Source: Phallusia mammillata (lineage: Eukaryota; Chordata; Ascidiacea; Phlebobranchia; Ascidiidae). From it: 64,000 bases of DNA. How positions within the stretch are numbered: the stretch's first letter is position 1; the number at the start of each line of letters is the position of its first letter. Under the pieces are notes generated by a model that had not been told where the DNA came from, did not search any database, and saw nothing but the letters and a program-made list of their open reading frames with translations. A program made the translations under genes and the position numbers. Positions 12,413-25,820 of this stretch are shown in pieces. The stretch spans positions 62,001 through 126,000 of the forward strand of contig QLIY01000243.1 of the NCBI GenBank assembly GCA_003260075.1, read 5' to 3'.

Positions 12413-15400
12413 ATGAAGGAACCGTGTGTCCTGTTTTTGCTTCTGGCGTGTGGCATACGCATTACTTTAGCTGCTTGTAAGCGGGAGAATATGTAACGTT
12501 TATAATCGACCCATAAAACACTTTTGCTAAAACGTGTCGCAAATAAATGTTTTGTTTGTTGGAGCTTAAAAGCACCGGTTAAAAAGCAGGAGTTTAAAAT
12601 TACATTTCATTGTTGTCGCAGCTTGTGCCTCAACTGCTTTCGATTTCCCCAATGCCCAGCAACTTTCTGATTTCGTTGTCTACGATGGCTCCGTGCCTGA
12701 TCTTACAGCAGCTACAGTTTGTGGGGTTGTCACGGCAACGCGAGCCACTCGGGAAAGAACGTTGCTCAGTTACGCGGTGGATAGGCAGGACAACGAACTT
12801 CTCATCACTTTCAACGAAAACAACATAATCACGGCGGTAAAGGGAGATACCAGCACCCATTTAGTCCCATCCATTCACTTGGATGGAAGAGCCGTAAGTA
12901 GTACATTGCCTGTGGTGTGGTCACTTTTTACACCGATATTTTGATAAAATAACGCTTTTTCTAAATGTTCGTTGTTCTATAGCTCGATTAGCCGCTAATT
13001 TACAACACGTCATGTAATATTTTTTGAGTTAAGTTTCATTTCTGCGTCGTGTTCTCCGCCCTTGGAGATGAACTTGTAGTTTACGTGGACGGTGCTGTGG
13101 TGTCAACACAATCGTATTCCGGAAGCGCAGTCACCGGTGGCGGAGTCCTAACAATTGGCCAGGAACAGATCGCCGACTCCACTAAGGCTTTCAGGTCAGT
13201 GTATACATTAATGACTCTTCATTCCAGATATTGCGTTTAGTCTAGAGTTGCCATACGTCAGGATATTCCCTGACATGTCAGGGAATTTAGTGTTTAAATA
13301 TGCGTCAGGGAGAAATGTTAAAATGTACTTAAAAGTCAGGAATTTAAGAAATAAAGTATATACTATAAAATTAATGTACCAACGGAGAAAGTTTCTAGTA
13401 GTTAGCTACAACCGCGCCTATACCATAAAGAGGTAAACTGGCGGCGCGCAGGTTAACGCACCAGGTTCTTGTTTCGTTTTGCAGTGTGTGTGCGCGCGTA
13501 ACAATACCTGTTTGTTATTAGTTGTCTGACAATACGCCTTAAACACACAAAAAAATCAGCGTTTCAAGAAAACACAGCATTCGATGCTACGCGTGAACGT
13601 GGTAAGTTTTATTTGCTTTAACTGTGTACCTAATTGTAGGGATCTAACTAACAACAAAATGTCGAATGTCGTGAGACATAAAAACGTTTTTACAGTGGCC
13701 TTTTATTTTAAATTTAAAAAGGTTTTTGTGGCTCCCAGTGTTTTTTTTTCTGTGTGAAATAGGTTGGTAAAGGTTGGCGACCCCTGATATATGTGCCTAT
13801 TGTTTCAAGGATAGTAAGAGTAGTGATTTGACAAGGATCAGAGTATCGTGACTTTCGAATATTCTAAATTTATTCCTTAATAAAAGTGTTTTTAGATCGC
13901 AAAAAAAGGTTATCGCAACGGTTCTCAAACTGGGTCCGCGGTCCTTTAGGTGTCCGTGAGGCAAATTTGCGGGGACCGCGAAAAGGTGGAAGTAATTCTA
14001 TATTATTATTTGGCGTCAGTTTATGCAACTGAAAAAGTTTAATTTAAAGTGAAAGTGAGAATCGACTGTCTCCATTGCTAAACAANNNNNNNNNNNNNNN
14101 NNNNNNNNNNNNNNNNNNNNNNNNNNNNNNNNNNNNNNNNNNNNNNNNNNNNNAAATTGGTTAGTGATTTGAAAGGGGGTGCGAAAATTAGTTTGTGATT
14201 TGAAAGGGGTGCAGCAAGGAAAAAAGGTTAAGAACCACTGTTCTATATTATTATTTGGCGTCAGTTTATGCAATTGAAAAAATTTAATTTAAAGTGAAAG
14301 TGAGAATCGACTGTCTCGATTGCTAAACAATAGGCTTTATTGCATGACAACTAACAAAAAATGCAATTGTTCGTGCACAATTGTAATGTTTTTTGTCTTG
14401 TTTGTGATGTCAGATTTGGATTATTGTTTTGCGCATAACTACCGGTAGCTAAAATCCTGCAATCAACTGTCGTTTTTCTGAAATACACATTCAGGCTTAA
14501 GGACCGCGAGCCCTCGAATAATGGCAAAGGGAACGTTAAGAAAAAATAATGAAAAAGTTTGAGAACCACTGAGTTTACGCAACTGAGATACATTTTGTCA
14601 GGGATTGTGTATCATAAAATATGGCAACCCTATAAACTATAACTATAGTTTAGTCAAAACCGAAACGTAAGTTCCATAAGCGGAACCTATTATCAACCCG
14701 ATTTTTTTTAGTTGGAAACATTTTTTTAAATATCTAACTGATGACTTGGTATCTTAGTGGCTCCTTGTCGAATTTTTACGTGTGGCCGCGCGTCCTTACT
14801 GTGGCCGAGATTAAGGAAATAAGTAGCACCTGTACCTGCCCAGACGATCATGTTATCAATCTCGCGAGTAGCAACGTCTTACTTCACGGTGACGTCACCA
14901 ATCGCAGTGCAGCATGTCAGACATTTAATGGTAAGTGTATTAACACCAATTGTCACAAGCTGACGAGCCTTAAAACTGCTTAAAAGCGTTGCTCTTTGTC
15001 GTATGAAGTAAATCCATTTGAAAAATATTATCTGACACGCTTATAATACAATCGCAAATGTATACATGTCACAAATTTTAATTCACAAATTATTTGTCTT
15101 TTCAGCCCGAGATTGCAGTTTTACGAAATTTACATTCCCGGCGCCTGACCAAAAATCCGACTATGTCCGTTACAATGGCGACTTCCCTGAGTTGACCCAA
15201 TTGTCACTTTGTCTTTGGTCGGAAGCAGATAGCATTCGACGAGGCACAGCAGTGCTAAGCTATGCAGCAGCATCAGAACCAAATGAACTCGCTTTGTGGC
15301 TTACTAAACCGGATGAAATTCGGATATCTTACAGAGGATCGACTTACCCTTTAGGCAACTTCGCTGGAGCACGGGTACTTTTAACAATTTTTACCTTTAA

Positions 15401-18400
15401 AATAGTGGAAAGGTAGGGTTTGTCGAGAGGCACAAAATACCTATTGATGTGACCTAGAGATAAACTAAGTGCCTTTTATAGGTGGGTTAACTCACGTTTA
15501 GCCATCTGTTTCAGGCTCACATCTGCGTCACGCTGGACACTACAACCGGAAGCATTGTACTTTACGTGGATGGAATAGAAAGAAATTCCGTAGTAGCATC
15601 AAGTCGGTCTGCCGTAAGACCAGAAGGATTCTTCGTTATTGGACAAGACCACGACCGGGTGTCCCTGACAGATCCGCAATTTCATCCTGCACAGGCTTAC
15701 AGGTATTTAATACAAGGGCAAAGTTCCCTTGGTCGAAGCGACCTACTTTTAACTATTGTTTGTAATTTAAGCGTTTTGTTACGCAAAGCTCCGACACCAT
15801 TTCTTAATACCACCTGGCCTCACACAAAACAAGCATGTAGGCCAGGGATTGGCAACCCCTGGCACGCGTAACACATAAAAACAACAAGTAAATTGGCACG
15901 CGTCGCCTAAGAGGTTGCCGAGCCCTGATGCAGGCTATACCAAACTAAGATACACAATTTTAAAACTATAGAAGGTTACAGGACATTTCAAGTTGGCCTA
16001 AAATACCAAAAAATAACTGTATTACAAACATAATTTTACTTCATGTAGCGGCACTGTCGAAGATTTGACAATTTGGTCCCGAATTCTTAGTCCGAGTGAG
16101 ATATATCGGATCACAGTGGGTTGTTCCTGTCCATCCGACGCGGCTGTTCAATTCAACAGCGACAATTCTGACTTGTTTGGCAATGCGTCCGTCTCTTCCT
16201 CAATAAGTTGTGCCAACGGGTTTGTTATCAAATGTTTCTTCAAGAAACGTATTCAAATACAACTCCCTCGTACTTTGTTTATTATTTTAGGGTCAATCAG
16301 CTTTTGGATTACGAAGGTAAATGCTATAATGCATCTGTCAATAAATACTTTCTTCATGATAAACGTTTCCTTGTCATTGACAAGATGTTTTATGGCCAAA
16401 TCGACTTGATGGTGTAAGGTCGTGTTTGTTTTGCTGTAGGTTGTGGCTTGAATACATTTACCTTCCCGCGAACCAACCAGATCACCGACTATATTAGAGT
16501 TAACAACACCCTCCCTGAGTTTGAAGAGTTTTCTTTTTGTGCCTGGTACAATCCAACAAACTTCGATCCTGCGAAACATCGGGTTTACTTGAGCTACGCA
16601 ACGGCCGCCAGTGACAACGCTTTGCTAATGTTGAATCACAATGACCGAATGCGAGTCTTTGGAAACGATGCGTCCTTCTACTTTGTTGTCGGAAGGCCGT
16701 TAAACAACGAGGTAAAATCAGTATTGCGTTACTAATTGCATTAGACTCTGTGATCCCAATGATATAAGGAGATGATATATAACCTTAACATAATGGTGTG
16801 GGGGAAAAAAATATTCGAGTTGCAAAATATTTTCAGCCTAGTACATTACAAACGCTAAAAAGAAAGCATTTTCACTCAGTTTCGTAGATTATGTGAATCA
16901 GCCATTTGGTCAGCAAAACGCTTTCGGCCTTTAGTCCTGTTTTATTTCCTGCCCCCACCATACTCTTCTGCATCGTTTCTTCTCGTAGCTCAAGTAATAC
17001 TGTTCTGGTTTGTAGACCCACGTTTGTTTCATTGTGTCGGCTATCACGGAAGAGATGAAACTTTACATCGACGGTTCATTGGTGGGCAGCACATCGTATA
17101 CGGGCGGTAAAATATTGGGAGAGGGTATATTTTTATTAGGACAGGATCAAGACGAGGTTTCGACAGCGCCGAACAGGGGGTTTCAAGCACGCCAGGCTTT
17201 CAGGTAAAATATCAACATATTATTTTGTTTAATATACGCTTACAAATTTATTTTTCTCGCAAATCGGTGATGTTTTTATATCAATACCGTTTGTCAACCG
17301 TTGCAAGGTGGATTTGGCGACAAACCAAGTTTAGGAGCCTACACAAAGCTAATGATATATGAATGTAGTTGAAACAAGCCTTCAGCAAATACACCAAAAC
17401 ATAACGTTTGCTGCGTATTCGAAAACTGTAATATTCATTTAAAACCGCATGAGTGTTACAGCTAACAATTTGGTAAACCTAAATTATTTTTGACCTACTA
17501 TAAAGGGCCAGTAGATCAGTTTGAATTGCAACGTTCTGGACAACAGTGTAATAAAATTGTTTTTCTTGGCAGCGGAACAATAAAAAATCCGACGATTTGG
17601 AGTCGAAGTCTGACAGCAGACGAAGTTTCGGCAATTGCAAGGCGGTGCGTTTGTCCCAACGATTACTTGTTAATCATAAACGACAATAAGGTTGAAACAT
17701 TTGGACCTGTGGAGTATCAAAAGCAGACGACCTGTACGACACTGACAGGTTAGAGTTTTAAGATCTGAATCATGTATTAATTAACTTTCCGCACTTGTCG
17801 TTGTCTCCAGTTATTAGGCCTTAAGTTGATCGGATCTATCATGTGGTGTATGGTTGACTAAAGTAGTCTTATCATTTAAAATTGTGTCATAATATTTGTT
17901 ATTCCGGTATAATTATCTGTTATTTTGGCGTTTCACACAAACTTTTTTGGTTTCAAATCCGCATTTGGGGCGTTTAAGATCAACAAAAAATATCTCAATG
18001 CAAGTAATATAAACACATGCACCACTATATGTCTAACCTAACAAATGTGCCAATATAGTTTCTATACCGCAAAACCATACCTGAACCCTATCTTTCGTGT
18101 AATCTGTGTTGTCAAACCAAAACTACCTTTTCACGTAGGGGAAAACGAATGCCTAAATGCCCCGTGCGACAAACACGCAAAATGCACTGACGAGGACCCG
18201 AGTTACACTTGTACCTGTCAACAGGACTTCGTAGGCAATGGGACAATCTGCATTGCAAGTATAAGTCAATTGCAAATATGTGTAAAAACTCAGCAGTGGG
18301 CTTAAAATAACAATCTGGATATAAATGTAAGGTACAGATTAAGTAGAAAATATACTCAAGAGTAAGTCAACCAAACTTATAATGTGCACTGGTGGCGATT

Positions 18401-21400
18401 TGCTCAGAACTTATGTTGTGAGCTTACAAACCGGTTAAAAATGATGTTTGTTTTTAAAGATAATACCTTTGTTTTCATTTTCAGTTGCACCACCACCCTC
18501 CAACCCTTCCCATGGTAAGCATATAAATTTCCCGGTTCTTTGTCGGCCACGTTTGTTCCAAGTTTGATCTATAAAAGCGTCATGCTAAAACTTATTTTTA
18601 CCAATATGAAACAATACTAAAAGCCAGAAAATAAACATCTGTGTTTGGTATGTCAAAAGTTTTTAAATATCATCTAAGATAGAGCATTCTTTTCACTCAT
18701 TTAAAACAAATGCCACGTGTCTCAATTACCTGAACACTTCTACGCAGTAAATGCAAGCTATATCCTGGTACAGTGCACGGCAAGGGAAATCAGGCTATCC
18801 CTCCCAGTCTATATCGCTGAACACTTCAATGCAAACCGTCATACAATGCATCTCCACAATGCCACCTGCCCTCCGACTTTAAGTCCTGACAACAGCACAT
18901 ATACATTCACAGTCTCAGGAAATTTGGGCAGCGAGTGTGGAACCCAAGTGCAGGTATGGAACCAAAATAGTTGCAATTTTCTCCAACCTAACTTCAAACC
19001 AAGGATTAACAAATAGTTTCGAATTATTCTGGTTCGACCAAAATCCATTTATAAATATTTTTTTCGTTGAAAAAAAGTAGAAACGGTAGTGACAAAAAAT
19101 GTAGTAATGATTTTTCAAAGTTTAATTTAAACTCGCCTCCATTTCGTTTTGCAGAAAAACACTACGCATATCATCTACACAAATGTGGTCAGCTCTTTCG
19201 TGGATCGCGATCAACCTATATTCACAGGAACAACTTTTAGTATTCCATTCCAATGTGCTTTTCCATCAACATGCAACATTATCTCACTCAACTATACGGT
19301 GGGTTGGTAAAAGATTTGAAGCAAAAAAGGTAGTCACAGAATCAATACAAAAACTTGAAACAAAGCATTTAATCAAAATTTAAATCATTTAGGCTAATTT
19401 TAGGAGTTTCCTACAACAGAAAAATAGCTATTTATGAGCTGCAATTTTCAGGTAATACACATCAACATTTTTTTCAGCATTTTAAAACTAATTCGACAGG
19501 TTGAAATTGCAACAGCATCCGTTTTACCATCAGAAGGCAGTGGTACATTCAAACTCACATCACAACTGTTTGCAGATGAATCGTTTCAGAACACACAAAC
19601 TCAGCAAAGATTTGCAGTAAGTTTTCACCTGTACCTGCATGTCATCGGGTTCCACTGGGTTGAGTAATAGTTTCTTCCTCAGTGAAACACAAGTGGCCAA
19701 GACAGGACTGGGACCCACAATCTTCTAACTTTAACGGGTTTAACGGCTATATTTTGTGACAAACAGTGTTGAACAGAAAAACACCATAAAAAACACAATA
19801 AGACCCCAAAATTTAATGCTTTGTAACTAATGCATTGCAGACCACAGATTTCTTGTATGTGCAAATTGGCGTTGCTACTGAAGACCCTTACCTGACACTA
19901 GTTCTACAACGTTGTTGGGGAACTCCTTCAGTTGACCTGAACGATACCATTCAATACGACATCATTCGTAACAGGTATGACAATCTACTTACAGAAGTAG
20001 GTTTCAACATAAACAGACAGTTTAGAATGAAAATAAATTCACATTGTGGTCATAACAGAAAATTAACTTTTGTAATTGGTCATTAAAAATCACTGTAAAA
20101 CAATATTACACTCAAGTATTTATTGTTAGTTGTGCAGTACCAGAAGCAGTTGACAACACAGTTCAAATCCTTTCAAACGGCAGGGGGGGGGGAAGGCACA
20201 AGTGTTCGCTTTCACTGATGGGAATGTAATTTACCTTCATTGCGAAGTTTCCGTTTGTCACTCTGCAACGGACAAATGTGTACCGGTAGGTTTTAAAAAT
20301 ACGGGCGTATCTTACATCTGATGGGTCGTGGTAAGTCCCAAGGCATCAACCTGTTTTAGGCAATGCTCTTTTGTGCTTTTATATTCAAATTTTTATCCAA
20401 TATCTAAAATTTGAGAAAGAAATGGTAAAGATCATGAGATCTGAATAATGATGGGAAAACAATAAAGTTTATACAAGAAGAATTGGTAGGGTTGATGTAA
20501 TGTTAAGATGCATGTGCATTGCTGCAGGTTTTAAATTATATTTTGTCTAAAGACTTGTCCGGGGGGGGGGAAATAATGATGGGAAAACAATAAAATTTAT
20601 ACAAGAAGAATTGGTAGGGTTGATGTAATGTTAAGATGCTTGTGCATTGCTGCAGGTTTTAAATTATATTTTGTCTAAAGACTTGTCCAGCACGTAGACG
20701 TCGAGATATCTTTACAAGAAACAAAAGAAAAGCAGAAAATGATGTTGCCTATCAAACAATAGGACCATTTTACAGAGAAATCTCCGTTATCTCTACAGAA
20801 TCGAATTGCAATTGTACGTATCGCAAACACAGGGTTACATTTTACTGCCAAAACGGCAGCGCCCAGTTTGCCGGTGATTTTGCTTACCCATCTCACACTA
20901 AAAATAGTGCTTCAGAAAAATGCACGGTTCGCGTGCCGAACTGTTGGTGTAATTTGAAATGATTCAAAACCTAGGATCAAATGTTTATTTTCCGTGATTT
21001 TGAATTGACTATTTTACTATCGGAAGCATTTTGTGCGATCGGTGCATTTAAAATATACAGGATCGCTTGGTCCACCTCAAAATAAATTTAATATTGCTTG
21101 CTGTACCTTTATATCGTTTGGTGCGCATTTATATCGCTCGGTCCACATTTATATCACTTGGTGCACTTTTTAGATTGCTCGGTGCATGTTTATATCTTTT
21201 GGTTCATCGTTATATCGTTTGGTACAGCCTATACTCTTATATGGTTAGTGCACTTTTATTCCGTTAGGTAGGCTTGGTGCAACTTTATATTGCTTGGTAC
21301 ACTATTACTATCGATATAAAGGTGCGCCAAGGGTCATAAATGTGCACCAAGCGATGTTAAGGTGCACCAAGCGATATTAAGATGCACCAAGCGATATAAT

Positions 21401-21851
21401 GGTGCTATAAGAGATATAAACGCGCTTCAAGGATATTAGGGTGCACCAAATGATATAAATGTGCATCAAGCAATATTAAGGTGCACCAAGTGGTGATAAC
21501 CGTGCACCAAGTGATCCTGTATATTTTAGATGCAGCCTTTGTGCGATCAGTTTTTAGACGTAATTAAAGTTACTTGCAACAAGTTACTAAGACGTAATTA
21601 ACTCTTATTTTTTTGTAGCATGGATTGTGGGTGGAATTTTGGGAGGTGTCGTTGTCGTCTTGATTGCAGTGTTGCTTCTCGTGGTAATCAGATGTTACAT
21701 TGCGGGCGGAAGAAACAGGGATTTTGCGACATTCTCTTCGGGTTTAATACCTTTAGTAACAATGCCCAAGGTGGGACAAACCCGTAATGACAAAAACGGC
21801 ACGCACATGTATTCTGCTGCATTTTTCGTAACTAGTAATCCGCTTTTGTGA
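12413..21851 (+). CDS. Gene B: pentraxin x3-EGF-ZP transmembrane protein, full layout, two frame breaks
   Basis: Exons: 12413-12476 (signal peptide, starts MKEPCVLFLLL), 12622-12893, 13034-13194, 14758-14930, 15106-15374, 15515-15702, 16049-16219, 16291-16316, 16440-16711, 17016-17203, 17573-17748, 18139-18258, 18485-18514, 18748-18953, 19155-19298, 19500-19616, 19841-19974, 20130-20285, 20681-20813, 21619-21851. Exon lengths match gene A almost everywhere. Pentraxin 1 has RQDNELL and GQEQ, very like the calcium sites of C-reactive protein. Oddities: exon 16049-16316 is split by an extra 71-bp intron absent from gene A; exon 20130-20285 has ten Gs in place of about 20 coding bases, shifting the frame in ZP-C; a 7-nt deletion after AGRNRD in the last exon replaces the conserved tail by an unrelated 30-residue one. 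It could be a pseudogene, or the poly-G break may be an assembly error. Confidence 0.8.
13915..14572. mobile_element. Nested hAT-like MITEs in gene B intron, with a sequence gap
   Basis: ACGGTTCTCAAACTGGGTCC at the left, an inner right end AAGAACCACTG at about 14223, an outer right end GTTTGAGAACCACTG at about 14572. A block of about 95 bp (GGCGTCAGTTTATGCAA...) is present twice, on either side of the run of Ns. It is either two nested insertions or the same insertion from two haplotypes. Confidence 0.6.
14086..14153. other. Assembly gap (68 N)
   Basis: A run of 68 Ns in the intron between exons 3 and 4 of gene B, inside a repeated MITE. Confidence 0.98.
15843..15927. mobile_element. 85-bp MITE in gene B intron
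   Basis: CAGGGATTGGCAACC ... GGTTGCCGAGCCCTG, GGCACGCG in inverted subterminal copies, duplication ATGTAGGC/ATGCAGGC (7 of 8). Absent from the matching intron of gene A. Confidence 0.7.
20183..20192. repeat. Poly-G run (10) breaking gene B ZP-C exon
   Basis: Stands in place of about 20 bases (gene A: CAACAGCAGTCAAGCACGG...) and leaves the exon 10 nt short, a frameshift. Confidence 0.9.
20444..20688. repeat. Duplicated block around poly-G (gene B)
   Basis: 20444-20560 and 20572-20688 are near-identical (single-base differences such as AAAGTTT/AAAATTT), joined by ten Gs at 20561-20570. The block contains the acceptor of exon 20681-20813, so the acceptor appears twice. Confidence 0.9.
21041..21537. 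mobile_element. Fold-back element with tandem subrepeats and 11-bp target duplication
   Basis: In the last intron of gene B. Ends GGTGCATTTAAAATATACAG and CTGTATATTTTAGATGCAGCC (read on the same strand) are inverted copies, flanked by direct copies of TTTGTGCGATC at 21030-21040 and 21538-21548. The left arm is built of units like ATATCGCTTGGTGCAC and the right arm of the inverse, GTGCACCAAGCGATAT, so each arm is a tandem array and the whole folds back. Gene A has a single uninterrupted target here. Long subrepeated arms and this duplication length resemble Foldback/Mutator-like elements. Confidence 0.75.
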
Positions 21852-22964
21852 AGGCTTTAACTACTAACACTATAAGTTGTGTCTATCTTATATAGTGGTC
21901 ATGGAGGGCGCCAGAGGACAACTGGGTAATTAGGAGCTGCTAATAAAAAATAAAAAAAAATAAAACGAGATACGCAAAAAACATTTCATCTTATCTTCCT
22001 TTGCAGGTAATTTAACCAAAATGTTTAAAAAGTGTTGGCAACTTCCAATAAGAAATCCGATGTTTAAAAAACGGTCAACTACATATAGCCTCAATCAACT
22101 AGAACTAGACCTATTGGTATTACCTCTAAAAGTTTTCAATTCGCCGAAGTGTAAACGGGACGTTACAGATAGTACCAAACCACCGATGTAGGAGGTGCAA
22201 CTAACTTACATTGTGCAGAAAATGAACTTTACATTTCAAAGTGCTGGATCTGACAACCTACTAGATTTATGTATTATCTAATTTAAATTTCTTTAAATTG
22301 TAATCTCCTGAGGTGGAAAATTCAATTCATATATGTTGTATGAGTAATTTTTGCAACTAATGTCTTCTCATTACAGAGTGAACAACTGTAAGAACTGACT
22401 ATTCCAATCAGAACGAAACTTCAATAATGTGATTTTCATGACAACTTTCCATACACGATCTTTTAGTGCTTCGGAAGTGCAGAGAAAGCGATTGTGTTTG
22501 TAGGTTATGTTTCTCACTCGCTCACTCAGTTTTTGATTTTGTCATCTAGCATCGAAAAGTAAAACTCATGTGGATGTTATATATTTTTACATGTTGAACT
22601 TAAAGTTTTAGCGGCCAGGATCGCTGGATTGTAAGCTAGTGGTTGTTTTTCATTTTTGGGGGTCGGAGACGTAATAACTCTGCTGTGTTTTAACAAAAAA
22701 GACACTTTGGGACAAGGCTAAACCAAAGGGCACTGGCTTAAGTAGGAAGTGGGAACGTTGGGCCATCTCGATTAATTGCCTTTAATTTTAAGTGTAAAAA
22801 CATTTCGACAGCAAGTCTGCAAATATTGATAAGCACATCTTAATTCACAGCGATTTTAAATTCGTGAAGCAAATTCAAAAATTGACTTCAAAATTGGGTA
22901 TTTGCAAAGATGCATATGGCAAACGGAGCGCTGAGCCTTAAAACTCGTCAATTTGTGTGACTTG

Positions 22965-23190
22965 TGCCAAGGTTAATCCAAACTCGGTTTCGGGTTTTAG
23001 TTCATTAAGCACGGTCTGGCACTAGTTTAGATTGTTTAACACAGCGACAAATTTCACTAAAATTATTGCCGTTTAGGAAGGAATTATGATGGCGCCAGTA
23101 AAAATGAAATCCTAACCCATGTGAGTTGTGATCTGAAGTTTACACCAGTGAACAATAGTATATCCGGTAAACCTGCTTTCTGCAAATCTA
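22965..23190. repeat. Recurrent spacer sequence, copy 2
   Basis: Counterpart of 8945-9190 at the matching distance downstream of gene B (GGTCTGGCACTAGTTTAGA, ATATCCGGTAAACC). Confidence 0.65.
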
Positions 23191-23394
23191 AATGTTTGCA
23201 CAGGGTTTGGCAAATATTAACAAAAAACATGACCACTCATGTGTAGAACTCACAGGTAGTAAACATTTTCAAATAAAAGATTTTTTCGTATTGGACCTAA
23301 CAATTGCAAAGTGATTAACGTTACTATAAAGTTTTAAATAAATTTGCAAACAATTAACATGAGAAAAACTCAGCACATAGTTGGGAGCCTTTAG

Positions 23395-23686
23395 GTTGTG
23401 GTTCTCAAACTTCCACTAATTGCGTACATCCTAACGATTATTATTTTATCGCTGTGCAACATATTGTGGTCATTGACAAACGTGTGTTTGTTTTCCAGAC
23501 CGTTGTTCTGTAGCAATTTACTGATGTGCTATCATACAACAAGAGTGTCGACATTAAACCATTTAGCCACTACACGCAGCACATAGGACTAGAAAGCGAT
23601 GCCGATTTTTGGGACTTAGATTTCTTGTTCTGAATTACTTGACTATAGCCGCAGTGTACTCATGTATCACTTGTTGGGAATCACTG
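23395..23686. mobile_element. Old hAT-like element in gene B 3' flank, counterpart of 9386-9786
   Basis: Left TTGTGGTTCTCAAAC, right TTGGGAATCACTG. The context on both sides matches that of 9386-9786. Confidence 0.5.
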
Positions 23687-23883
23687 CTTTAAGACACCAA
23701 TCTTGTCTAAATTTCTGCCATCATAGGCCGACATTGCACATGGGGAATTAAACAGAAGTGTGAACAGGTTACCGGATCACCAATATACCAAACCACAATA
23801 GGCGTACTGCTCAAATACGTATTGGGCCTGGAGCAGAACGGGTTTAACCATCATAAAAACAAGTCTGGTTTCATAGTTTGGGT

Positions 23884-24291
23884 CAGTGGTTCTCAAACTT
23901 TTTCAATTTTTTTTTCAAAACGGTCCCTTTGCCATTATTTCGAGGGCTCGCGGTGGGGGGGGGGAAAAAACAAAAGTTGATTGCAGGATTTTAGCTAGTT
24001 ATGCAAAAATTCGCATAGCAATGATCCAAAAACTGGTTGTGACATCACAGACAAAACGAAAACATAATGATTGTGCAAGAACAATTGCCTTTTTTGTGAG
24101 TTGGCATGCAATAAATGCTATTGTTTTGCATTGGAGACGGTCGATTCTCAATTCTACTTTGATTTGAACTGATTCAGTGGCACAAACTGACGCCAAATAT
24201 GATTACAGAACTACTTCAACTATTTCGCGGTCTCCGTAAAATTGCCTCACGGACCCCTAAAGGACCGTGGACTCCAGTTTGAGAACCGCTG
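23884..24291. mobile_element. hAT-like MITE between genes B and C
   Basis: CAGTGGTTCTCAAAC at the left and GTTTGAGAACCGCTG at the right, with target duplication GTTTGGGT/GTTTAGGT (7 of 8). An internal run of ten Gs lies at 23955-23964. It belongs to the same family as the copies in the gene B intron near 14 kb (shared CTCACGGACC/GGTCCGCGG subterminal sequence). Confidence 0.75.
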
Positions 24292-24714
24292 GTTTAGGTC
24301 CACCAACCAAACGTCATAACAGATTTGGCGACAAAACAGATTGGGATTTTCATGGGGGACCGCGGCTGAAAAAAAGGCTTCGACTCCCGAAGAAGTTCAA
24401 ATAGAATATAAAGGCAATTCTTCATTGACAAAACGGTCTTTGTGACTGTCGGGATTACTTGTGTCTTTTGCATACAGTAAGATTCAGATTTCAGGATCAT
24501 TTGCTTGCTTTCAGTTTCTGTTCGCAAAAACGCTTTGAGATCGATTGCGCAGATGATAAGCCTGTTTTACACTTTTTCTGGCGACCAAATTAGATTTACT
24601 TGAACCGAATTTTAAAACAATTGAAAACTATACAAAACCTCAAAATCTGGCAAGGTGGCTAACTTCGTCAACAAGTAGCCTACACTACAAGGCGCAGTGA
24701 CTATATCAAGATAT

Positions 24715-24770
24715 TTTGCTTCATGCTTTTCAGATTATCGCATATCAGAGTGACAGTTATATTTGCTAAT
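24715..24770 (+). promoter_or_regulatory. Splice acceptor and short leader before gene C start codon
   Basis: A GCTTTTCAG acceptor ends at 24733, 37 nt before the ATG at 24771, followed by ATTATCGC, shared in position and sequence with gene B. It is a candidate trans-splice acceptor. Confidence 0.5.
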
Positions 24771-25736
24771 ATGAAGAGATCGATCATCGTGCTTGTGATC
24801 ATGGCGTTTGGCATCAGTTTTGCTGCAGCGTATAGTAAGCTATATAAAAGGCTTGGTTTAAATATACACAATTTGCACTTGTAAAGATTGGATTGAAGCA
24901 TTCTCGACAACACGACCGCTGATTAGCGATTTGGTTAATAAACGTGTGGCAAATACACTTCACTGCTTTTTTTCGTTTCTTTGCACTTTCAAATTTTGTA
25001 AGTGGAGTAAAAAAAGTAAAACAGGAAATAATTTTAAATTTGCCACAGATTGTGCTTCAACGGCTTTCGATTTTCCCTCGCCAAAAGCTTCGGATTTCGC
25101 CATTAACGATGGTCCCATACCTGATATCGCATCTGCAACAATATGCGGGGTTGTAACGGCAACGCGGGCATCGCATGAAAGAGCTTTGCTAAGCTACGTA
25201 AGAGGTGGAACAAGCAACGAGATTCTAATTACTTTCACTCAAAACACCCTAATAACTTCAGTAAAGGGGGAGACCGTCAACAATGCAATTCTGTCCATTG
25301 ACTTGGATGAAAGAGCCGTAAGTGGAATTTATTATGTTGTTTGTTAGAAAAAACTTGCGAAAGAGCGTGTATGTATGCTTTCTACACGAAAGCTAAAACA
25401 TAGTCAAAGTCAGCTGATTTCTTCCCGCCAACTTTAAAAGTCATTAATTCGCATCACAGCAATTGATATGTTTTGTTAAAGTTTCATTTTTGTGTGACGT
25501 TCTCCGCCTTTGAAGATAAACTGGCGACGTTCGTGAATGGTGCGATGTTGTCAAATCTGACGTATTCTGGAGATGCAGTGACCGGTGGCGGATTTATAGC
25601 TATTGGACGGAATGTGCTCAGCGACTCCACACTATTTAGGTAAGTAAAACATATTTTGCATTATAAGTCGTAAAATTATTGTAGTGACTCTATATTGACC
25701 CTTCTAGTGGCTCCATATCAAATCTCTACTTATGGT

Positions 25737-25820
<84 letters not shown>

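Larger units (their letters stand above)
21852..24714. other. Spacer between genes B and C
   Basis: No gene seen. The first 1.8 kb matches the gene A 3' flank in order and sequence; the rest is MITE 23884-24291 and unrecognised AT-rich DNA. Confidence 0.7.
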
